A DNA stretch of 64,000 nt. It comes from Candidatus Bathyarchaeota archaeon (GTDB lineage: Archaea; Thermoproteota; Bathyarchaeia; Bathyarchaeales; SOJC01). This document shows, piece after piece, positions 48,783-57,761 of this stretch. Within the stretch, counting starts at the first letter, position 1. Every line of letters begins with the position of its first letter. Below the pieces are notes generated by a model that had not been told where the DNA came from, ran no database searches, and saw only the letters and a program-made list of their open reading frames with translations. The position numbers were made by a program, and so were the translations under genes. The stretch spans positions 1,401,098 through 1,465,097 of the forward strand of contig CP070649.1 in NCBI GenBank assembly GCA_020354575.1, read 5' to 3'.

Positions 48783-51700
48783 ATGTCTGCAATTATAGGC
48801 GAGAACGGTTTGACGACGCTAAAAATGAACCATACACAAAAACAATACCTTCGTTCTCTTGAGATGGAACTAGAGAAACTCTATGGACTTGCCAAAGATG
48901 CGCGTGAAAAGGGCTTAGATCCTAAGGTAAACCCGGAATCAGAGATTGCCAGCGATCTTGCGGAATTAGTAGAAGGTTTAGTAGGACCAGTTGGAGTTGC
49001 AGGAGGTATAAGAGAAATTACCGAGAAACTTCCGCGAGAAGAGATCGCGTTTAAAATTGCTGAGGAAATTGTTTATGGAAAATTTAGCCATATGGAAACC
49101 CAAATTGCTGCAGAACAAGCTATTCGTACATCACTTGCAATATTAACCGAAGGAATTACAGCTGCGCCACTTCAAGGAGTAGCAAGAGTATCGATAAAAA
49201 CGAATTTTGACCGCACAAAATACCTCGCTGTCTATTTTGCTGGACCCATCCGCTCTGCGGGGGGCACCGACCAAGCACTAACACTTGTAATTGGTGACTT
49301 CGTACGGCGTATTCTTGGCTTGGACCGATACAAACCTACAGAGGAAGAAATCAATCGATTTATTGAAGAAATGCGGCTTTATGAACGCAATGTCGGTCGG
49401 TTTCAATACCATGTTACTGACGAACAACTTCGTATGGCCATTATCTCAATTCCCGTTGAGGTGACGGGTTCCGAGACTGACCCAATAGAAGTGCAAACTT
49501 ATCGTAATTTACCGCGAATAGAAACGAATAGTGTTCGTGGAGGAGCTCTTCGTGTGGTTAATGATGGTGTGATAGGTAGAGCAGCGAAAGTTACTACAAT
49601 TATCGAAAAGTTAGGAATTGAGGGATGGACATGGTTGAAAAATATGGGTGAAGTAAGAGGCTCCAAAGAAGAAAGAAAGAATGCTGATTTCATGGAAGAA
49701 ATCATTGCAGGACGACCAGTTTTCTCATTTCCTTCGGAATTAGGAGGATTTCGCCTTCGCTATGGACGAGCAAGAAATACAGGTTTGGCAGCTATTGGAA
49801 TTCATCCTTTAAGTATGACTATTCTAAATCAGTTTCTCGCTGGTGGAACCCAAGTTCGGTTAGAATTACCTGGTAAGGGTGGCATTGTCATGCCCGTGGA
49901 CTCTATTGAACCGCCAACAGTCTTGTTGCAAGATGGTTCCATAGTACGTGTCTCAGAACAAAACTTATCCGAGATACAGAGCAAAATTGATCAAATTCTT
50001 TTCTTAGGTGACATTCTAATCAGTTTTGGCGATTTCTTATACAATAACAGAAAGCTTTGCCCCTCAGCGTATACTGAAGAGTGGTGGACTGAGGAACTGA
50101 AATCAGCGATAAACCAAAGATTTAATGACAATTTTGAGCAGGTGGAAGCAGCTGTTGAAATTTCTCCTTCCCGTCTTAAGCTGCTTCTTTTGCACCCATT
50201 TATTCATTATCCCAACTTCAAGGAAGCCATTTCAATAGCTAAGAATCTTGCTGTTCCCCTGCACCCTCGTTATACTTTCTTTTGGTCAAACATCACTACA
50301 GATGAAATACAGAAACTTCGCTCATGGCTGCTCAAATCGAAATACGAGAAAAAGCAAGAGAGAATAAAAGCGCAATTAAACAGTGCAGTGATGGAAATAC
50401 TGAAAACCCTATGCGTTCCGTGCACGATCTCTAATGGTGACGTCCTTATTGAAGGATATGAGGCCTTTGCATTGGCGACCAGCCTTGGGTTATATTCTGA
50501 TATTGCCAAAGTTGATAGTACGCTTTCTCCCCTAGAAGCCTTGAAACATCTTTCAGGAATCACAATTCGAGCAAAATCTCCCACATTTGTAGGAGCTCGC
50601 ATGGGTAGACCTGAAAAAGCCAAAAGACGAGAGATGAAACCCTTAGTTCACATACTTTTTCCGATCGGAATGGCTGGTGGAGCAAAAAGAGACCTGATTA
50701 AAGCAGCACAGAAGGGGCCACTCCATGTAGATCTTGTTAGCCTTCGATGTTCAACCTGCAAAAAACTTACTACCAAAGCAAAATGTCCTTCATGCAACAC
50801 TACAACAACCCTTGAGCGATTCTGTCCTCGATGTGGAAAGAAAATCAAGGAAAGCATCTGCCCTATTTGCAAGATTTCCGTTAGTGGATTCAAACGACAG
50901 GAACTTGATTTGAATACCATGTATGTTGATGCATGCCATCGATTGAAAACAACTAAACCCAAGATTATAAAAGGCGTGAAGGGTTTGTCGAGTGAACATA
51001 AATACCCTGAGCTTCTGGAAAAAGGAATTCTTCGTTCGAAAGAAAATCTGTCTGTCTATAAAGATGGAACAATAAGATTCGATGCTACGAATGCTCCCTT
51101 AACTCATTTTAAACCCATGGAGATAAAAGTGCCTTTTGAGAAGCTTAAACAGTTAGGATACAATTTTGATTTCCGAAAAGACCCCCTAACGGGTAACGAA
51201 CAAATTTGTGAGCTAAAAACACAAGATGTAGTTATTCCCAAGGAAAGTGCAGCATATTTTATCCGCATTGCGAATTTTGTTGATCAACTTCTTGAGAAAG
51301 CTTACGGTCTCCCAAGATATTATGATCTCAAGCGTGCTGAGGACTTGGTTGGGCATCTTATAGTTGGCTTGGCGCCTCATACCTCTGTTGGTATTTTAGG
51401 TCGCATTATAGGGTTTACAGATCTTAGTGTGTGTTTTGCTCACCCTCTTTGGCATTCTGCAAAGCGTCGGGATTGTGATGGTGATGAAGATGCCTTAATG
51501 CTTGTACTCGACACCTTTTTGAACTTTTCAAGATGCTATTTGCCCTCTCGAATCGGTGGGATAATGGATGCACCACTTTTTATCATTCCAACTATTAATC
51601 CAATGGAAGTGCAAAGGCAGGCACACGAGTTTGATATTACGGATCGGTATCCTTTAGAGTTTTATAATGAGACGTTGAAGCAAACCGAGCCTTGGAAAAC

Positions 51701-52226
51701 AACTGAACATATTGATTTGATCGCACAAAGGTTGGGGACTGAAATGCAGTTTGAAGGATTTAACTACACAACTCCCGTTACCGATATTAATATGGGAAAC
51801 AGAAAGAGCATTTACAAGAAACTCCCCAAAATGACTAGCAAACTGAATTGCCAGATGGAGCTTTCAGAAAAAATTAAGGCGGTTGACGCTAAACAGGTAG
51901 CATTGAAAGTTTTGACCACTCATTTTCTTAGAGACATATCTGGTAACCTTCGAGCTTTTTCTACTCAGAATTTTCGCTGCAAATCCTGTAATACACGGTT
52001 CCGTCGTATACCTCTTAAAGGAAAATGTCCGGAGTGTGAAGGAATTTTGTCATTAACAGTATATCGTGGTGGAATTGAGAAATATCTTCATCCTGCACGA
52101 TATCTTATTGAAAGATATAATTTGCCTCGTTATTATCTTCATCGTCTTGCATTGGCAAAAGAAGAGATAGCAACACTATTCGAAGGTAAGAAACCTAGAC
52201 AGATAAGTCTTATGGACTTTGCCTAA
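48783..52226 (+). CDS. polC: DNA polymerase D large subunit DP2
   Basis: An 1147-residue catalytic subunit of the archaeal D-family replicative polymerase. It shows the N-terminal LVEGLVGPVGVAGGIRE, the double-psi barrel region, the zinc clusters CSTC/CPSC/CPRCGKKIKESICPIC near residues 650-700 and CKSC/CPEC near 1070-1100, and the catalytic RRDCDGDEDALMLV near 900 whose Asp residues hold the metals. No intein interrupts the usual insertion sites. The last residues, QISLMDFA, form a PIP-box-like clamp-binding tail for PCNA. Confidence 0.96.
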   Translation: MSAIIGENGLTTLKMNHTQKQYLRSLEMELEKLYGLAKDAREKGLDPKVNPESEIASDLAELVEGLVGPVGVAGGIREITEKLPREEIAFKIAEEIVYGKFSHMETQIAAEQAIRTSLAILTEGITAAPLQGVARVSIKTNFDRTKYLAVYFAGPIRSAGGTDQALTLVIGDFVRRILGLDRYKPTEEEINRFIEEMRLYERNVGRFQYHVTDEQLRMAIISIPVEVTGSETDPIEVQTYRNLPRIETNSVRGGALRVVNDGVIGRAAKVTTIIEKLGIEGWTWLKNMGEVRGSKEERKNADFMEEIIAGRPVFSFPSELGGFRLRYGRARNTGLAAIGIHPLSMTILNQFLAGGTQVRLELPGKGGIVMPVDSIEPPTVLLQDGSIVRVSEQNLSEIQSKIDQILFLGDILISFGDFLYNNRKLCPSAYTEEWWTEELKSAINQRFNDNFEQVEAAVEISPSRLKLLLLHPFIHYPNFKEAISIAKNLAVPLHPRYTFFWSNITTDEIQKLRSWLLKSKYEKKQERIKAQLNSAVMEILKTLCVPCTISNGDVLIEGYEAFALATSLGLYSDIAKVDSTLSPLEALKHLSGITIRAKSPTFVGARMGRPEKAKRREMKPLVHILFPIGMAGGAKRDLIKAAQKGPLHVDLVSLRCSTCKKLTTKAKCPSCNTTTTLERFCPRCGKKIKESICPICKISVSGFKRQELDLNTMYVDACHRLKTTKPKIIKGVKGLSSEHKYPELLEKGILRSKENLSVYKDGTIRFDATNAPLTHFKPMEIKVPFEKLKQLGYNFDFRKDPLTGNEQICELKTQDVVIPKESAAYFIRIANFVDQLLEKAYGLPRYYDLKRAEDLVGHLIVGLAPHTSVGILGRIIGFTDLSVCFAHPLWHSAKRRDCDGDEDALMLVLDTFLNFSRCYLPSRIGGIMDAPLFIIPTINPMEVQRQAHEFDITDRYPLEFYNETLKQTEPWKTTEHIDLIAQRLGTEMQFEGFNYTTPVTDINMGNRKSIYKKLPKMTSKLNCQMELSEKIKAVDAKQVALKVLTTHFLRDISGNLRAFSTQNFRCKSCNTRFRRIPLKGKCPECEGILSLTVYRGGIEKYLHPARYLIERYNLPRYYLHRLALAKEEIATLFEGKKPRQISLMDFA

Positions 52227-52250
52227 ACCTTTTCTATTTGATACGCAAAA

Positions 52251-52538
52251 ATGTTCCAAATAGCAATGACAAAACAAACTTTTCACCCTAATGCCTACCT
52301 CAGTGAAATACGAAACGTTCAACAAGGTTTAGGTTCTCGAACAACAATCCTCGGAATTCTGGAGAAAAACGGCGGTACTGCAAATGACTTGGTAAACAAA
52401 TCTAAATTGAGCTACAGAGTGGTTCTTCACCACTTGTGGCTCTTAGAGAGCGAAAAGATTGTTCGACGAAAAACCAATAAGAGGCCCTACTTCTGGACAT
52501 TGACAGGTATGGGTCAACAACGTTTGAAATCAAATTAG
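52251..52538 (+). CDS. ArsR-type winged-helix DNA-binding protein
   Basis: A 95-residue protein that is almost entirely a winged helix: SRTTILGILEKNGGTANDLVNKSKLSYRVVLHHLWLLESEKIVRRK (core NDLVNKSKLSYRVVLHHLWLL) then a wing with RPYFWTLTGMGQQRL. It is a likely transcription regulator of unknown target. ATG 52266 is a slightly shorter alternative. It follows DP2 by 24 bases and is convergent with MazG (four-base overlap). Confidence 0.78.
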   Translation: MFQIAMTKQTFHPNAYLSEIRNVQQGLGSRTTILGILEKNGGTANDLVNKSKLSYRVVLHHLWLLESEKIVRRKTNKRPYFWTLTGMGQQRLKSN

Positions 52539-52840
52539 CATCTTTTCATATGAAAGATACATTCACAAGGAGATGAACCGCATTTTGGACAGCGGTTGTC
52601 ATATTTATTTAATGTAGCCTTTTCGAGATCTATGTCTAGAACATTTGCCAATGATGCGAGCCAGGCAATGACATCGGAAAACTCTTCTTCCAAAGCCCTT
52701 CTCTCGCCCTTTTGCGCAGCCTCCCAAAGTTCATCAACCTCCTCCTTAAGCCACATATAAGTTTCCAGAGCGCCTCTCTTGAAATCTCTTGAGAAATAAA
52801 TGCGTTTCATCATTTTTTGGAACTCTTCTATTGAGACCAT
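52535..52840 (-). CDS. MazG-type nucleotide pyrophosphohydrolase
   Basis: A 101-residue MazG-like protein. The acidic helices LKEEVDELWEAAQKGERRALEEEFSDVIAWLASLAN (core EEVDELWEA and EEEFSDVIAWL) supply the E-x-x-E and E-x-x-D metal sites. A C-terminal CPKCGSSPCEC cluster could hold a metal. It hydrolyses noncanonical or surplus nucleoside triphosphates. It is located just downstream of glyA on the same strand. Confidence 0.88.
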   Translation of the reverse strand: MVSIEEFQKMMKRIYFSRDFKRGALETYMWLKEEVDELWEAAQKGERRALEEEFSDVIAWLASLANVLDIDLEKATLNKYDNRCPKCGSSPCECIFHMKRC

Positions 52841-52919
52841 CGCTCAACCTTCACCATCATCGTAAACAATTTCATAAGAAATCTTGCGAAAGACCAGTTT
52901 AATGATTTTTGCAGCTCTC

Positions 52920-54233
52920 TTAGTGAAATCCCATATATTTATACGCGTTTGCAACTTCCTCAAAGCAGTAATGTAACCGTTGATAATCTCTTCTGAAATC
53001 CACGATATCGTCTTTAACCTTTGTAACATCTTCTCTTTCAATTATTACTCGCTTTAAAAACTCCGCTATTTCGACCATTTCGGACTCTTTCATTCCAAGC
53101 CTAGTCACTTCAGAAGTACCTAATCTAATTCCGCCTGGATGCATAAAGTGCCTGCCTTCTTTGATATCCCAGGGTAGCAAATTGCGATTTATAATGATAT
53201 TCGCCCTTTCCACGGTTTCTTCTATCGTGCCTCCATCGCCGTGCTCTGTTATATCAACAAGGAATACATGTGATTCGGTGAACCCTTTATGTTCTGCCAG
53301 TACTTTTAACCCTCGCTCATGCAAAGCTTGTGCCAAAGCCTTCGCGTTCTTAATCACTTGTCGAGTGTATTTTCTACCAAATTCCACCATCTCAGCACAT
53401 GCGATAGCAACACCAGCCAAAGCATGTAAATGATGATTACTCACCATTCCTGGGAAGGTTGCTTTCTTTATAGCGTCAGCATGTTTGTTCCATGAAAGTA
53501 AGCCACCATGTTGGGGACCAAATAGAGTTTTATGAGTGCTTAAACTAACGACATCTGCACCTTCGCGCAGTGGATCCTGAAACATGCCCCCAGCGATTAA
53601 TCCAGCTACGTGGGCCGCGTCATAGCCAATAGTGGCACCTATATCATGAAAAGTCTCAGCTAACTCCTTAACGGGATGTGGAAATGGAAATACACTAGCT
53701 CCAAACATTACAAGTTTAGGTGATTTTCCTTCACTTATCAGTCTCTGTACTCTTTTTCTTGTTTTATCAACATCAATATTCATTTCTTCATAATCCAATG
53801 CCAAATACTGTACATCTAGACCACTAACAGCACCAGCAGTGCCTCCTAGGCGTTTTTTGCCAGTTGTGATATGTCCTCCGCATGGGATGGATAATGCCAT
53901 CATTACATCGTTGGGGTTTGTGAAGGCTGTATAAACCACAAGATTTGATACTACTCCTGAGATTGGACGCACATCGACAAATTCAGCCTTAAATAGCTTC
54001 TTCATTAGATCGATGCATAAGAGCTCAACCTGATCTATATACCTGCATCCTGCATAAACACGTTCACCTGGCCAACCTTCAGCGTAGCGATGCCCAAAAT
54101 CACTTGCCAACGCTTTACGCACTGCTGGACTCGAAACATTTTCACTTGCTATTAGAGGGATGCATTCTTGAAACAGTTTGTGATGTTTCTGAAGTAGTTG
54201 GAACGTTTTATTATATGCTTCGCGTGCTGACAT
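52920..54233 (-). CDS. glyA: Serine hydroxymethyltransferase
   Basis: A 437-residue SHMT starting MSAREAYNKTFQLLQKHHK. Seen are IPLIASENVSSPAVRKAL near residue 30, FGHRYAEGWPGERVYAG near 51, IGYDAAHVAGLIAGGMF near 195, the PLP lysine in VVSLSTHKTLFGPQHGG near 226 and GGIRLGTSEVTRLGM near 370. It interconverts serine and glycine with a C1 carrier (tetrahydrofolate or a tetrahydropterin). The frame is open to 54485, but those 84 residues overlap the secG gene and are not SHMT-like, so ATG 54233 is used. Confidence 0.95.
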   Translation of the reverse strand: MSAREAYNKTFQLLQKHHKLFQECIPLIASENVSSPAVRKALASDFGHRYAEGWPGERVYAGCRYIDQVELLCIDLMKKLFKAEFVDVRPISGVVSNLVVYTAFTNPNDVMMALSIPCGGHITTGKKRLGGTAGAVSGLDVQYLALDYEEMNIDVDKTRKRVQRLISEGKSPKLVMFGASVFPFPHPVKELAETFHDIGATIGYDAAHVAGLIAGGMFQDPLREGADVVSLSTHKTLFGPQHGGLLSWNKHADAIKKATFPGMVSNHHLHALAGVAIACAEMVEFGRKYTRQVIKNAKALAQALHERGLKVLAEHKGFTESHVFLVDITEHGDGGTIEETVERANIIINRNLLPWDIKEGRHFMHPGGIRLGTSEVTRLGMKESEMVEIAEFLKRVIIEREDVTKVKDDIVDFRRDYQRLHYCFEEVANAYKYMGFH

Positions 54234-54336
54234 GGTATCGACCGTTGTCTTATGAGTTCCTCGTGAAATAAAAGCTTTGAACGATACTATTATTAACCAA
54301 AGTTTTGTGAATATACCTGCTTCAGGAGTCTTTGAT

Positions 54337-54513
54337 TTGAGTAGGAAGAAAAAGCGAGAAAGTGGTGCACCGATGCCGGCTGCAAGTGCTGGTTTGCTGA
54401 GATTTTTTGAAGAAGAAACTAAAGGAATACAGATTCGGCCTGAGCTAATTGTCATTTTATCAATTAGTTTAATAATTATCTGCATATTAGCACAGATCTA
54501 CTATTTTGGATAA
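54337..54513 (+). CDS. secG: Preprotein translocase Sec61-beta (SecG) subunit
   Basis: A 58-residue protein starting with TTG 54337, nine bases after GGAG. A basic N-terminus (SRKKKRESGAP) and the conserved MPAASAGLLRFFEEETKG segment precede one membrane helix, PELIVILSISLIIICILAQIYY. This matches archaeal Sec61-beta, the small tail-anchored subunit of the SecYE channel. The open frame begins at 54277, but the ribosome binding site and family length favour 54337. It is divergent from glyA. Confidence 0.88.
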   Translation: MSRKKKRESGAPMPAASAGLLRFFEEETKGIQIRPELIVILSISLIIICILAQIYYFG

Positions 54514-54531
54514 CTCAAAAGGAATCCATCG

Positions 54532-54813
54532 TCAATGTTCGTGTAGAACCTCTATTCTTTGAACCGAGTTCAGGTTGACAAATATTTCGCTTCTTTCCTC
54601 TCTACCCGCAATCTGTGGAATCGGATTTGCAATAGTTGCACGGAAGATCACGGCCTCAGCATTTGAAAGCCAAATTCCGGGGGGATCATGAGTAATCGCT
54701 GCTAATGCCCCTTCAAACCCATAGGCCTGATCCAAAATTACCAGTATTTTTTTCCCAATACTTTTCTCTAACATGTGAAAGATTGAGGGAGGTGGGATGT
54801 TGTTAGCTGCCAT
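54532..54813 (-). CDS. Sm-like fold small protein (tentative)
   Basis: About 93 residues. The segment KSIGKKILVILDQAYGFEGALAAITHDPPGIWLSNAEAVIFRA (core GKKILVILDQAYGFEGAL) recalls the Sm1 motif, and IFVNLNSVQRIEVL the short Sm2 strand pair. If so, it binds RNA as a ring. The classical D-x-x-M-N and R-G residues are missing, so the assignment is weak and a distinct small beta-barrel protein is possible. TATA-like CATATAAG lies about 20 bases before ATG 54813; ATG 54825 is also in frame. Confidence 0.5.
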   Translation of the reverse strand: MAANNIPPPSIFHMLEKSIGKKILVILDQAYGFEGALAAITHDPPGIWLSNAEAVIFRATIANPIPQIAGREERSEIFVNLNSVQRIEVLHEH

Positions 54814-54962
54814 AAACAATCTCATTTTTTCTTATATGAAAATCAAAGATAAAACTTTATCTACTGCATGTAGCCAACCCTGTAAGTTATCTTTCTAAAG
54901 ATTTGCTAACTTTAATATGGAGAAGAACATATTCTTGGAATTCTATGGGAGTAACGATCTGA

Positions 54963-56786
54963 TTGGCTTCTCTGAAAAGTTTGGAATATTCAATTGAGAG
55001 GGCGATTAAGTACTATTCCTCTCTATTTGTTCTACCATCCTATCGGAGGATTGCACTTTTCACCTTTTTGTTGTGCTTAGGAGGTGGCATCTTTGCAGTG
55101 TTTTTACTTTTGCGGGCGTCCATAATTCTGGCTATACAATTCGGTTTGCTACTCTTTTCGTTATCGACGATTTCTGATTTGCTTATAAGACAAGTTCTCA
55201 TGCGATCTGATCCGGTCTATAATTCAAGACGTTGTGCTGCTCTTTCAATGTTCTCAATTCTTTTGTGGTTCGGCTTCTTAATTATTGGATCTTTACTTAC
55301 TCGAATTTCTAATTTTTCATGGATTTTTTGGATAGATCTCTTTCTAATCGGATTTGGAGCTATTTGCATTCTGCGTATGATTGTGCTTTTTTCAACTTCC
55401 TTTCCTTCTTTTTGGAGGATGGTTACCTCATCTCTTGTGCAGCCTATCGCCTGCCTTTTACCCATGTACTATGTTCCCCTCTATCTAACTTACTCCCTTG
55501 ATCTGATTTCCTTAGTCTATTTTGTCTTTGCCATTCCCATAACAATTTTCATCGCTTCTTTATTCGTTAATCAAGTGAACAACGTTGGTATGAAAGCTCT
55601 TCATACACCAACGACCAGAATCCTACGAGCTTTTCTAGCTAATTGGATGGAGAACTTGAACATCCCGATTGAGACTCTTTTTGAGCGCTTTGGACTAGAG
55701 AAAACTATTAACTTCTCTCTTCTCGCCTTCAAAGCTAAAAACCGTATCAAATCAGTGATTGTAATACCCGCATTTCATCCAGGTCCCTTCAAAAATGTTG
55801 GAAGTAGTCTTCTTCCTTTCATAATCCAAGAGGCACTGGAAAAAAAGTTTAATTGTGTTGCAGCAGTTCCACATGGCTTATTTGGGCATGAATTTGATCT
55901 TTCATCTCAGAAACAAAACCAGAAAGTATTAAGAAAGATCTTATCCTCCACGGACTTTTCCCAAACCAGTTCTAAAGCAACATGCTTCATACGAACACAG
56001 ATCGGTGTCGCCAGCGCAAGCTGTCAGAAACTAGGAGATTGTGCGGTTCTCATTTTAACCTTGGCGCCTGAAACAACCGAAGATTTTCCCCAAGAAGTGG
56101 GTGATTTCATTCTTGAGAAGGCGTCTCAACTCGGATTCAAGCATGCTATAATAATCAACGCACACAACAGTATTGATAGCCCCTTTAATATGAACGACGC
56201 TGTGGAGCCCTTGAAGGTCGCTGCCTTCGACGTCTTAGAAAAGTCATCCAAGTTGAAGCCCCATCCTTTTCATGTCGGAGTGGCAAAGGTTTCACCGAAG
56301 GAATTTAGCTTAGAAGATGGAATGGGACTCGGTGGTATCCACGTCCTAGTAGTGAAAGTTAGTGAACAGACTAGTGCATATGTAACTATCGATGGCAACA
56401 ACATGATTTCCGGATTGAGGGAGAAGATTCTAGATAGCATAAAGGAATTGGGAATTGAAATTGGTGAGGTGCTTACCACAGACACGCACGCTGTCAACGC
56501 TATAACTACAACGACGCGAGGGTACCACCCTTTGGGAGAAACAATTCCTCATGAAACACTGAATAACCATATCCTTTCCGGGATCAAAGATGCATTAAAC
56601 AATATGGAACCAGCATCAACTGCTTGGCAGACGGGAGAAGCTGCCAACGTGAAGGTAATCGGAGAAGGACAAATTAAAGAGCTATCATGGTTAGCAGATA
56701 AAGCCCTACGAAAAGCTAAGAATATTGCTGCTCCTCTCTTCACAGTTGCTGGTTTGCTTCTAATAACGTTGCTAATTATTTTTTAA
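54963..56786 (+). CDS. DUF2070 membrane protein
   Basis: A 607-residue archaeal DUF2070 protein. The N-terminal 200 residues hold about seven membrane helices (e.g. FTFLLCLGGGIFAVFLLL, FGLLLFSLSTISDLL), the following ~380 residues are soluble (VIVIPAFHPGPFKNVGSSLLPF, AAVPHGLFGHEFDLS, IIINAHNSID, VLTTDTHAVNAITTTTRGYHP) and a final helix closes the chain. Several His and Asp residues in the soluble part resemble a metal hydrolase site, but function is not known to me. The start is TTG with GGGAG thirteen bases upstream. Confidence 0.88.
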   Translation: MASLKSLEYSIERAIKYYSSLFVLPSYRRIALFTFLLCLGGGIFAVFLLLRASIILAIQFGLLLFSLSTISDLLIRQVLMRSDPVYNSRRCAALSMFSILLWFGFLIIGSLLTRISNFSWIFWIDLFLIGFGAICILRMIVLFSTSFPSFWRMVTSSLVQPIACLLPMYYVPLYLTYSLDLISLVYFVFAIPITIFIASLFVNQVNNVGMKALHTPTTRILRAFLANWMENLNIPIETLFERFGLEKTINFSLLAFKAKNRIKSVIVIPAFHPGPFKNVGSSLLPFIIQEALEKKFNCVAAVPHGLFGHEFDLSSQKQNQKVLRKILSSTDFSQTSSKATCFIRTQIGVASASCQKLGDCAVLILTLAPETTEDFPQEVGDFILEKASQLGFKHAIIINAHNSIDSPFNMNDAVEPLKVAAFDVLEKSSKLKPHPFHVGVAKVSPKEFSLEDGMGLGGIHVLVVKVSEQTSAYVTIDGNNMISGLREKILDSIKELGIEIGEVLTTDTHAVNAITTTTRGYHPLGETIPHETLNNHILSGIKDALNNMEPASTAWQTGEAANVKVIGEGQIKELSWLADKALRKAKNIAAPLFTVAGLLLITLLIIF

Positions 56787-57749
56787 TCAGGTTATATTGC
56801 ACTTCTTGAGTAGCTGATTCCAGCGTTTGTCAGTTATATTCTGAATTTCATCTATCACATTGCGAAATCCTGGTTTAAACAAATGTCCAAAGCGGCGTTG
56901 AACCTCTAAATACTCCTTCACAGGTTTTTTGCGCTCTGGTTTTAATGCCACAACTTTGCTTTGAGGAGATAAACTATACTCACCATACTTCGCCTCCCAT
57001 AGCGGGAATACGCAAGTTTCCACAGCTAACCGTGAAATTTCTATAGTTTTACTGGTATGATAGCGCCAGCCTCGAGGGCATGGTGCAAAAACATGCAAAA
57101 AGGCAGGGCCCTTTACCTCTAAGCCTCTACGCGTTTTTATAATCAGGTCTTGCCAAAAAGAAATTGAAGCTGTTGCAACGTAGGGGATTTCATGAGCTAC
57201 CATAATGTTCGCTATTGGCTTCTTGAATTGCGGTTTGCCGGGAATTACTTTGCCCCCCGGTGATGTGGTTGTTGAAGCACCATGAGGAGTACCGCCGCTT
57301 CTTTGTATGCCAGTGTTCATATAGGCTTCATTATCATAAAGAACATATAAGAAGTCATGGCCACGCTCTGCTGCACCAGATAATGCTTGTAAGCCAATGT
57401 CAAAAGTACCTCCATCACCAGCGAAGGCTATAACATCAACATTTTTATGTTCAAGCTTTCCTTTCCTTTTCAACACTTTTAAAGCTGCTTCGATGCCAGA
57501 AGCATTGGCTGCAACATTTTCAAAAGCGGTGTGAATCCATGGAACTTTCCACGCCGTATATGGATATATCGTGGAAACAACCTCCATACATCCAGTTGCA
57601 TTCGTTACAATTGTGGGTCCCCGCGTGGCCTTCATGATCTGACGCAAAGCGATAGCTGGGCCACATCCTGCACATGCTCGATGCCCAGACGTAAAGAGAT
57701 CCGGTTTCTCAACAATCTCTCTTGCTGTAAATTTCCAAGGTGCTGTCAA
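56787..57749 (-). CDS. porB: Pyruvate:ferredoxin oxidoreductase beta subunit
   Basis: A 320-residue TPP-binding subunit. Features are FTSGHRACAGCGPAIALRQ near residue 20 (4Fe-4S Cys), VTNATGCMEVVSTIYPYTAW near 49, the TPP motif AFAGDGGTFDIGLQALSGA near 108 and YDNEAYMNTGIQRSG near 138. It decarboxylates pyruvate with CoA and passes electrons to ferredoxin. The TTG start has GGAGG eight bases upstream. It is last in the porC-porD-porA-porB order. Confidence 0.94.
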   Translation of the reverse strand: MTAPWKFTAREIVEKPDLFTSGHRACAGCGPAIALRQIMKATRGPTIVTNATGCMEVVSTIYPYTAWKVPWIHTAFENVAANASGIEAALKVLKRKGKLEHKNVDVIAFAGDGGTFDIGLQALSGAAERGHDFLYVLYDNEAYMNTGIQRSGGTPHGASTTTSPGGKVIPGKPQFKKPIANIMVAHEIPYVATASISFWQDLIIKTRRGLEVKGPAFLHVFAPCPRGWRYHTSKTIEISRLAVETCVFPLWEAKYGEYSLSPQSKVVALKPERKKPVKEYLEVQRRFGHLFKPGFRNVIDEIQNITDKRWNQLLKKCNIT

Positions 57750-57761
57750 ATCTCTTTCCTC

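Noticed and set aside
48783-52226. Intein or split in DP2
   Set aside because: The protein has normal length, continuous motifs, and no intein-like Cys/Ser...His-Asn block.
52844-53041. 65-codon frame on the minus strand between MazG and glyA
   Set aside because: Most of it overlaps the glyA C-terminus in another frame; glyA coding is clear and the extra frame has no recognisable features.
54234-54485. 84-residue N-terminal extension of glyA
   Set aside because: It is antisense to secG and the SHMT family starts at ATG 54233.
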